DNA of 64,000 bases from contig JACEEZ010020227.1 in the NCBI GenBank assembly GCA_016584305.1, forward strand, positions 1-64,000. The letters run 5' to 3'. Positions 56,147-64,000 of this stretch are shown in pieces. Each line of letters starts with the position of its first letter. Positions within the stretch are counted from its first letter, which is position 1. The DNA comes from Chionoecetes opilio (taxonomy: Eukaryota; Arthropoda; Malacostraca; Decapoda; Majidae). The notes beneath the pieces were generated by a model. The model was not told the DNA's origin. It made no database searches and saw only the letters and a list, made by a program, of their open reading frames with translations. The position numbers and the translations under genes were made by a program.

Positions 56147-57833
56147 AAATTCTAGAGTCCTTTCCCGTCCTTATTATTATTATTTTATCTTTCATCCGAC
56201 AGGCCTTCACATATCCCTTCAGATACTTCTACAACGTAATTATAAAGTGAGGGAGGGATGCCCCCTTCAACCCCCCCCTCTGGACTCCCTAAAATAATAT
56301 TACTAACCTTACCTAACCTTACCAAAAAGCTCCGATCTAATTCTAATTGCAGGAAAAAACTAAAATTTTACCAGGATTGGTTAGGATAAAGGTTAGGTTA
56401 GTCATTATTTTTTTGGAATGTCTCGCTAGGAGGTTATTAGTGAGGTTAGGTTAGGTTATAGTGAGGTTAGATTAGTCATTAACCATATTATAATTTTGAG
56501 GGGTCCAGGGGGGTCGTTTATTGGGGGGAGGGGCATCTCTCCCCCACTTTATAATTTTTAGAGGTATCTGAAGGGATCTGTGGAGGTGTGGAAGAAAAAA
56601 AAGTATTATTTTACACTAGGACCAGAATTCCATACAGAATTGGGAGTGTGGTTGGTTCTGTTTTCCTTATTAGATTTTAAGAAACATTCTCTCAATGAGC
56701 TTCCGTCACAAATACTTACTTTTGGAGATATGAAATCTTTATTGGGAGGAGAAAGGCAAGTGTTTACGGGCAGCATATTTCCCAACTCTTATGTGAGTAT
56801 GTGGTTTCTGAGTGAAGACGTTTGGCTGTAGCTTTGAAACTAACCATAGGATTTTCTCAAAAATACCCGCATTGTGATTCCCACACAAAGTTATTACTAA
56901 TGGTTCATAGAAACCTCATCAACCCTAACCGTAAGCTTACCGGAGGTTTTCAAGAGTAAACGTGTCATAGTAATACTCCTCTAGTTTCACTCTTCTTCCT
57001 CTTATGACCTGCATCCCCTCAATTGATTCCTTGCCGTGGATCCATTTTAATGCGAATTTGACTTAAGTTAGGTTAAAAGGTGGGGTTAGGTTAGGGAGTT
57101 AAAAGGTGGGGTTACGTTAGTTAATTTTCATATCTCCTATGCACTCGCTCTTTTGCAAACGCTAGAAATTTATCCTAATTTCGGCAATAGTTCCAGTAAA
57201 AGTTTGTTAAATGTATATATTGAGTAATATAACATCCAAGATAAAAAACCGGAACAGTCGCCAAAAATCGGAACACAAGCCGACGTGAACAATTGGAACA
57301 CTCGTTGTCGTCAGCGATAATTCCTATTGGCGACAGTTCCAGGTTACAGCAAATAAACAGGTCTATAAGTTGAGGACGGTTATAACTACGTGTCTTATTC
57401 CTATCGGCAATATTTTCATAAACCTTATTTGCAGTATTTCTAACCCCTACAACAGCGTCGGAAATGAAAAATGACACAATAGGGGTCTTGGGGGAAGCAA
57501 ACCCCCTCAGTAAGTTTAGGTTGCGTAATCAATGACCAGGTTAGGTCAGTTAACTAGCAGGGGGATCTGGGGGGCAGTTATGTCAGGAGAGTATTGGCCA
57601 CTAGGGTGTATTTTATTAAACTGCAGCTTTACAGTTTGTGTTTTCTCCAGACCTTCACAGATATATTCAGATACCTCCAAAAAGTCATTATAAAGTGGGG
57701 GAGAGATGCTGCCTTTCCCTCCTCCCTCTAAATAACCCCCCTTCACCCCACCCACCCCAAAAAAAAGTATTACTAACCTAACCTTACCAATAAGCTCCTT
57801 CCGAGACCTAAGGGCGGGAAAGGACTAGAATGG
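56147..57833. repeat. Decayed inverted repeat region including R3 copy
   Basis: ATTCTAGAGTCCTTTCCCG at 56150 and CGGGAAAGGACTAGAATGG at 57810 are inverted. GTAGTTATAAACATCCTCAA (56069) also pairs with 57370-57390. 56610-57140 is the longest uninterrupted R3 copy. 56330-56480 and 57060-57110 hold GGTTAGGTTA stretches. Frames such as 57175-57477 show no protein feature. Confidence 0.45.
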
Positions 57834-58254
57834 TATTTATGGTTAAGATTTGTTTTGTTGACACTATTTTCAGATAAAACTATATTATTCTGATAGATTT
57901 TTGTGTTTTGAAAAAATCTGACCTTTGTTTTTCTTGTCAATCACTTGATTACTTTTATTGCCGTTTCTTTAGTAGTTAATATTACCATAACCAGTAGCTT
58001 TGGTGCATCATAATTTTACATAGTTTTCTGAATGCCCGCCCACAAAACACTTCACACCAGATCAGTACCGAACTTGTGTTGTTTGAATTTTGCAAGATTA
58101 CCAAATGTTCTGCTAGTAATAACTAGGCCTGCATCATATGTCGCACAATATATCACAATAATCTGTTACCGGGAATTGTGATCTTTGTGTTTTATGGGTT
58201 TAATAACCATAGCCATGTTTTATTTCTGACTTAAACTGAAACACCCTTTTCTTT
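57834..58254. other. AT-rich DNA without gene
   Basis: No repeat partner or gene is seen. TTTTCTTTTTCAG|GTAAGC at 58249-58264 combines an acceptor-like and a donor-like motif at the LINE's 5' edge. Confidence 0.4.
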
Positions 58255-59262
58255 TTCAGGTAAGCTGCCCGTGTCTGTGGTAGTGGATGCCGATCCTCCC
58301 ATTGACAAAACCGCACCCTCTCTTGATGAAGTCAGAGAGGCTGTAGCAAAGTTGAGGGGTGGGAAGGCAGCTGGTGTTTGTAATATCAGTGCGGAGCTCC
58401 TCAAAGCTGGGGGTGAGGCCATGATCCGCGGGTTGCATGTTGTCCTGACTGCCGTGTGGCAATCAGGTATCATTCCTCCAAACTGGAAAAGGGGGCTGGT
58501 CGTCCCTATCTGGAAAGGGAAAGGGGACCGTCAGGACTGCAACAATTACCGCGGTATTACACTGCTCAGCGTGCTAGGCAAGGTGCTTGCCCATCTATTG
58601 CTGACACTGATCCGCAGTCATCTGCTGAAGCATCAGAGACCTCAGCAGTCTGGGTTCACACCTGGTAAGTCAACAACGGACCGTATCCTAGCGCTTCGTG
58701 TCCTGGTGGAACGCCGACGTGAGTTTCGACAGGGGATGCTTGCAACCTATGTTGATCTCAAGAAGGCGTTTGACTCGGTGCATCGTGAGTCACTCTGGGA
58801 TCTTCTGCGACTTTGCGGGATTCCTGCAAGGACTATTGATTTGATAACTGGTTTGTACTCTGGGACTGAGAGTGCAGTGAAGTGTGGGGGAGGTAGTATA
58901 TCCAGCTTCTTTCCTGTAAATACAGGATTGAGGCAAGGGTGCGTCCTTGCCCCATCACTTTTCAACACTTGTATGGACTGGGTATTTGGCAAAGTTGTAG
59001 ATCAAAGTGATTGTGGAGCATCCCTCGGCAACACCAAGATCACTGATCTTGTTTTTGCCGATGATGCAGTAATCTTTGCTGAGTCGCTGGAGGTCCTGGT
59101 GATGGCGCTCGAGGCGCTGCACGAGGAGGCAAAGCCTTTGTGACTTGAGGTCTCCTGGCTTAAGACCAAGGTCCAGGTGTTTGGAGGCTTACTAGGGAGT
59201 GGCGCCGTAGGGTGGGCAAGGCGACGCGCCCTTTGGCGTATGCCCCAAATGATTGATTGATT
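58255..59262 (+). pseudogene. RTE-like LINE, RT domain with 3' end, internally deleted
   Basis: Frame 58271-59143 (290 residues): KLRGGKAAGVCNISAELLKA, IPPNWKRGLVVPIWKGKGD, NNYRGITLLSVLGK, QQSGFTPGKSTTDRI, ATYVDLKKAFDSV (first catalytic Asp), GLRQGCVLAPSLFN and FADDAVIF (catalytic pair). A stop (TGA) then precedes LEVSWLKTKVQVFGG. At about 59195 the sequence jumps to the last residues of the protein and the (TGAT)n tail at 59249-59262, so about 150-200 C-terminal residues seen in the 45.5-47 kb copy are deleted. 5'-truncated. Confidence 0.82.
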
Positions 59263-59299
59263 GCATGTAACTGACTGCCATGGGAAAAATTTGGATGTC

Positions 59300-59579
59300 A
59301 AACAACAATGTGCTAACTGTGGTGGTTTCCACAACGTTTTCTACAGAGGTTGTCCTATCTACCACTTCGAATCAGAAGTGACATTCATCAGTTTTCATCT
59401 GATAGAACATCTGATAGAACCATCCTGCTGTAACATTCCGTTCTTTCCCCTTCCCTCATCGTTTCACTTTTATTCTTTAACCCCTCCCCTTTATATGCTT
59501 TGCCATAGTGCCATATGACCTCTGGTGTCTGGCACATTCACCTTTTTAGGCATTAAATCAATCAATCAAACAACAATGT
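59300..59579 (+). mobile_element. Short LINE insertion with 12-bp target duplication
   Basis: AAACAACAATGT at 59300-59311 and 59568-59579 flanks an insertion. The first part encodes CANCGGFHNVFYRGCPIY, the zinc knuckle of a jockey-type ORF1. The rest is a 3' UTR ending CATTAAATCAATCAATC. The RT is absent, so this is an internally deleted copy. Confidence 0.65.
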
Positions 59580-59669
59580 CCACTGTTTTTCTACAACATG
59601 AAATTCACTGTATTATCAATTTTGCAAGAAAATAAAAGTATATTGTTGAGTAAGTATGTTATTGAATAC

Positions 59670-59915
59670 CTACTCATGATTGGCACCATTGACTGGCAGG
59701 TTACCATTTGTGGCTCTGTATGTCAGGAAGGCAACCTCCAATGCCCAAGGGTTAAGACACACGCCCGGAAATCCTGGGTGCACTGTGATGCACTTAAAGT
59801 TAGCATTGGGGATGTTGGAGTCCTTCAGCTTTGCTTTGACAATATTCGTGGTTTGGCAACATACACATTCCCTAGCTGTTGGCATTAGCTGGCAATTTCC
59901 ACACCGGCACCTGAA
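59670..59915 (-). CDS. P2X7-type cytoplasmic zinc domain exon
   Basis: Minus strand: CRCGNCQLMPTARECVCCQT, KCITVHPGFPGVCLN, LEVAFLTYRAT. The C-x-C-x2-C...MPT..E.xCC...CIT.HPGF pattern is the zinc-coordinating region first known from the P2X7 receptor tail and also seen in many transposon-associated invertebrate proteins. The exon starts after ATATCTTTCAG|GTGCCGG (complement at 59910-59920). No receptor membrane domain is nearby, so an element-borne protein is the better reading. Confidence 0.7.
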   Translation of the reverse strand, partial: FRCRCGNCQLMPTARECVCCQTTNIVKAKLKDSNIPNANFKCITVHPGFPGVCLNPWALEVAFLTYRATNGNLPVNGANHE

Positions 59916-60094
59916 AGATATAGTGCTCGATAACTCAGTGGAAATATACAACATTTTTGAAGCAGATCCATAAACGAACTGAAACTTCTATAACAATGAT
60001 AAATATACAAAAATGTGTCTAACTTGTAATACTGTTATCATTATGATGTTATATGTGGCAGAACAAGGGTTGTATGAAGGGGAGGGAACCTTAG

Positions 60095-60425
<331 letters not shown>

Positions 60426-60639
60426 AATTTATCTAGTTATAGTGTGTATAGTGTACACTGTACACTGCACACTATAGTATAGTACAGTGTGCCCTCAGTC
60501 CCTCAGGCCCCTCACTGGTTATATGGAAATGTGGGTGCAGAAGTTTGCATTGTAAATATCGAATAAATTAACATTATTTTTAAATTGATTAAGGCTTGTA
60601 TTCATTCACAATTTAGACCTATTGCATCTCCGCTCAGGC

Positions 60640-60845
60640 ATAATCAGTGGCATAACTACGAAAATTCGGTGACCCCCGCCCCCAACTGGCCATGGCTGCC
60701 GTATTCTGTATATGTTCTAATACCCACCACTGATCGGATCTTAGAATATGTCCTTAGATCCTTCTATGTGGCATCAGAATGTCCCTTAGCTCCGCTTGCC
60801 TAGTGCCCTCACCATTTACAGATACCTAGCTACGCCACTGGGCCA
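60640..60845. repeat. Short TIR element (CAGTGGCGTAGCTA ends)
   Basis: ATCAGTGGCATAACTACG at 60648 and CTAGCTACGCCACTGGG at 60828 are imperfect inverted ends, the well-known CAGTGGCGTAGC type of arthropod DNA elements. 62385-62410 (CCCGTAGCCACTTGGGG) may be a related end. Non-coding. Confidence 0.5.
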
Positions 60846-61604
60846 GACTGGCAGACTTGGTTAGACACACCAATGCAGACTGTCTAAGTCTGTCTTGTAT
60901 GGCAGTCTGCATCACAAATCTGTCATCACTCCCTTGGCTGTCACACTTTCTGCCTTCCCGCCCGCATATTTTCCAACTCTATGCTATAGTTAATGCTAGT
61001 ATGTGGTTTCCGAGTAATGACGTTTGACTGTAACGCTCCAAAACTAACCATAGGATTTTCTCGAAAGTACCTTCATTGTGATTCCCACACACAAATTTAC
61101 CAATTTACCTTACTTACCAATCCGTGTTTTGGAGAAGTGCCAGGTCCTCCTGCTGAACCTGAGGCTCTGCTAACACCTGTTCATCCACCTCGTACTCTGG
61201 CTCAAACATATAGGGCTGGGATCCCCTGACTATCTGAGGTTCGTTTTCCTCATATACGCGACCAGCGTCATTTAGTTAGGTCTCAGATTGAGCTTCGTAC
61301 TCTAATTCTGTCACAGTGACAGATTCACTGTCTGACACTGAAGTACAATCGCTCATCATAACATTTGCCGACAGGTGTTACAGATGTTTACATTGGAGCT
61401 CTATCCCTATTCTGACGTCATCAATAACAGTCGTAGCCCTGTTGGAGGGAAGATTTTTTTTTTCGCGCGCTTTTTACAAAAGTCGTATTTTTACGGAAAT
61501 AAGGCCTGGAAATCAATTATTTTTGGTGGATTAGGTGTTTTGAATGTGCATTCAACATAATTAGGCAAAAAAAAATGGGTCTGGACGACTACTTTAAGCC
61601 TTTT

Positions 61605-62118
61605 TCGGGTGTTGATGTGGATTACACAACCCGGGAGTACATTGCCATGTGCGAGGATATAATGGCTAATTCATTTATTACTGATGAGAGTGACAAAATT
61701 TCATTTGTTCGCTGACGCCTACAGCCAGGCTCACGAGCTGCACACCTCATGCAAGCTAGTGCTTTTACTGAACCCCATGATAACAAGGATTACCAAACCT
61801 TTCGTTCTAATTTTCTTGAATCCTTTGGGAGTAACGCCAAACACAGTTTAGGGAAAGGAGTGAATGTAGCTGTTGAGATTGCTAAGCAGTGCTGCTGTCA
61901 CTGATTTGTTAGATGCACAGGTGGAGGCTAATCGAATTTTTGTAGATTTCATCCAGTATTTAAAGGAAAATGGCTGGACCCATGGAGATAACATTTCCCT
62001 TAGTATCAATCGCAAATTCCTTGAATTGTTTGCATATACAATGCTGCTAAGAGGTAACTTTGGAAAAACTCTCTTAATTATGGCCCAAAAGAAGTACCGC
62101 ATGACTTTATTAAAATAA
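61605..62118 (+). pseudogene. Gag-like protein remnant
   Basis: Pieces in two frames read GVDVDYTTREYIAMCEDIMA, ITDESDKISFV, LQPGSRAAHLMQASAF, then DAQVEANRIFVDFIQYLKEN and LSINRKFLELFAYTMLLRG. The QPGSRA..MMQASAF block resembles gag-like proteins of invertebrate retroelements, but I cannot assign the group. Frame breaks at about 61712 and 61900. Confidence 0.45.
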
Positions 62119-62690
62119 AAAGCCAAGATAGAAGAAATGATGGCGAAATACGCACGACCGTGTCATCTGTAGCATCAGAAGGGTTAGTAGTTAGGAAAAT
62201 ATCAAGAATATTGATTGGGCTTGTCTCCAAGGTGGTCAGGAATACGGGTAGGCTGCACCAGCTGCTCTAGGCCCTGCTCGATTTACCGGTCAGAGGGGGG
62301 TTAGGCGTATATTCCACCAGGCGATCCCGTTGCTGAAGTATGCTGGTGCAACAAAATAATAACGTGCAGGCCCGTAGCCACTTGGGGATTATGGGGAGGC
62401 TTAACCCCCAAAAAGTGTATTTTACATAGAAGCGTTTATGATTTGTCTACGACTCTACACACGGTAAAAAATACGAAAATTTAAGCCAGGTTTACTACTT
62501 TAAAACTCTAAAGTTTTCTATCTAAACCTCTGCAGCATTCGATGTTTTAGTCTCTTATATGTCATTTCCAATCTGTGGAAAATCACCACTAAACCTCACT
62601 AAACCTCCACTAAACCTCATCTTCTATTCTTCACTGAAACCCAGGTGTCTGTTAGCACTGACAGCACTCCCTTTTATGTTCTCTCTTACT
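62119..62690. other. Repeat debris, including inverted LINE piece
   Basis: 62215-62295 (AGGAATACGGGTAGGCTGCA, CCAGCTGCTCTAGG) is the inverse of 63045-63100 within the LINE that follows, so a small LINE fragment sits here in the opposite orientation. 62310-62690 has no recognised feature beyond a CCCGTAGCCAC motif. Confidence 0.45.
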
Positions 62691-64000
62691 TAGTCTATTC
62701 GCATTTTTAATCCACGGCTGTATAAGTAAGGCTTGGGTATATGTACGCAACGACATCACTTGCTCTCGTGCCCACGGTCTTGAATCTCCAATATTTTCTA
62801 CCATCTGGTTACAACTTCAATGTCATTCTCTAATTAATTAAATCTGTACTGTATTTTTCTTACCTAACTCTTCAGACTATGTTAAATTCTTCGACTATTT
62901 ATCATCTAAAGTGGAGCACATATTCACAATTTTTTCTTTTGCTGAAATCCCCATTCTTTCAATTGCATTACCCACCACCAGCCTTGCCTTTCATCCTCCT
63001 TCACTGACCAGCCTGGTAAACAAACCTACAACCATACTAGTGTAATGACCTAGAGCAGCTGGTGCAGCACCCTCCCCGTATTCCTAACCGCTTTAGAGAC
63101 ACACCAAACATTATTGACCATTTCCTAGCATATAACCCTTCCCTTCAGCTTACTCTGTTATTTGTGCAAAGCACATAACTATGGCCATTGTCTCTGGCAT
63201 GGAAGCATACATTCCACACACTTTCTCTAATGTTAAATCCTGTAAACCTTGCTTTAACTTATTTTGTTCTCGTGCTGTCCAATGTAGAGAGGCGGCTCAC
63301 AGACGGTACCGTAACCATCCATTTCCTGAAACTCATGCACTTCATTTTTCTGTCCGTAATCATACCAAATATTTTCTTTCAACTTACCAAAAACTCCTTC
63401 ATTCATAGAAAATTTCAAAATCTTTCTGGAAACTCCTCTCGTGACTTCTGGCATCTAGCTAAATACATCTCTAACAATTTTTCTTCTGCATCTTTCCCTC
63501 ATATGCTTCTCCCCGATGGGTCCACATCTGTCTCATCTATGTCTAAAGCTAAACTGTTGCTCAAACCTTTGCTAAAAATTCCACTCTGGTTGATGAAGGC
63601 TTGTTCCTCCTTCTCCTCCACCCTCTGACTATGTTATGCCTGTTATTAATATCCTTCGTAATGATGTTTGCTTTGCCCTTTCTGGCCTAGATCCTCGAAA
63701 GGTTTACGGTCCTGACGGAGTCACTCCTATTGATCTAAAAACTTTGCCTCTGTGCTTGCACTCTGCTTGGTCAAATCTTTGTCTTTCTACTTCCACCTTT
63801 TCTTCTTGCTCGAAGTTTGCTCACATTCAACCTGTCCCTAAGAAGTGTTACCGTTCTGATCCTTCATACTACTGTCCTATAGCTTTGACTTCCTGCCTTT
63901 CTAAAGCTTTTGAATTTATCCTTAATAAGAAGATTCTTAAGTATCTATTTGCTCACAATCTTCTATCTGATCGTCAGTACGGTTTCCGTAAAGGGCGATC
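62691..64000 (+). pseudogene. LINE (I/jockey type) running off the window end
   Basis: From 63080 broken frames show the end of the endonuclease ([15 protein letters not shown]), the linker (HFSVRNHTKYFLSTYQKLLH, SRDFWHLAKYISNNFSS) and, from about 63655, the RT: GPDGVTPIDLKTLP, SKFAHIQPVPKKC, YCPIALTSCLSKAFEFILNK, NLLSDRQYGFRKGR, where the window stops. Several frameshifts and stops. The catalytic FADD box would lie beyond 64000. Confidence 0.72.

Noticed and set aside
57175..57477. 100-residue minus-strand protein
   Set aside because: No motif or homologous copy with conserved frame; it lies in decayed inverted repeats.
59670..59915. P2X purinoceptor gene
   Set aside because: Only the cytoplasmic zinc module is present; no channel domain, and the context is mobile elements.

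Overview
The window is eukaryotic, gene-poor and almost entirely made of nested mobile elements. Arthropod DNA, most likely from a decapod crustacean, is my inference. The basis is TTAGG-rich blocks (33.4-34.2, 54.5-54.7 kb), CR1-like LINE tails with ATAAGAACATAAG repeats, RTE/jockey/I-type LINEs, a CsRn1-like Ty3/gypsy element, PIF/Harbinger, Kolobok-like, mariner-like and Helitron-like elements, many MITEs and long AT/GA microsatellites. I see no convincing host gene, rRNA or functional tRNA.

Layout. 0.3-0.8 kb is a foldback repeat. 1.3-4.9 kb is a reverse-strand CsRn1-like gypsy element whose integrase is fused to a fragment of a Cys-rich (CXC-tailed) protein gene. 6.1-6.9 kb is a MITE cassette. 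7.3-12.5 kb is the most interesting unit: a full-length, frameshifted copy of the same CXC-tailed gene, enclosed by long terminal inverted repeats and a candidate TAA target duplication. The protein shows four motifs that match a FEN1/XPG-like PIN nuclease. 12.6-15.1 kb holds an AATT-flanked element and another MITE cassette. 15.15-19.95 and 21.35-26.16 kb are two copies of one 4.7-4.8 kb segment (Helitron, Kolobok MITE, satellites), with a single N where copy 2 begins.

26.2 kb is an orphan exon. 27.3-32.3 kb is a LINE (ORF1 plus 3'-truncated ORF2) split by a 2.0-kb TIR element. 32.6-35 kb holds palindromes and TTAGG repeats. 35.73-45.30 kb is a giant interrupted palindrome; each arm carries part of a second CXC-gene subfamily and the 5' end of a Harbinger element, and the spacer carries the Harbinger transposase, AATT elements, a LINE fragment and a SINE. 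45.5-48.4 kb is the rest of that CXC gene, broken by LINE, CR1-like and Kolobok-like insertions. 50.3-51.2 kb is a palindrome of mariner N-termini. 51.8-53.4 kb is a TIR element rich in TCACGATAG motifs. 53.4-61.6 kb is bounded by matching Kolobok-like ends with TTAA and holds a THAP exon, a LINE fragment and a P2X7-type zinc exon. 61.6-64.0 kb holds a gag-like remnant and a LINE running off the window.

Two themes recur. The CXC/PIN-like gene appears in three places and is clearly mobile in one. Many elements occur as head-to-head copies of their 5' halves, which would transcribe into hairpin RNA. All family names are from motif recognition by eye; no search was run. Many single-base frameshifts in otherwise conserved proteins could be true decay or residual assembly error.
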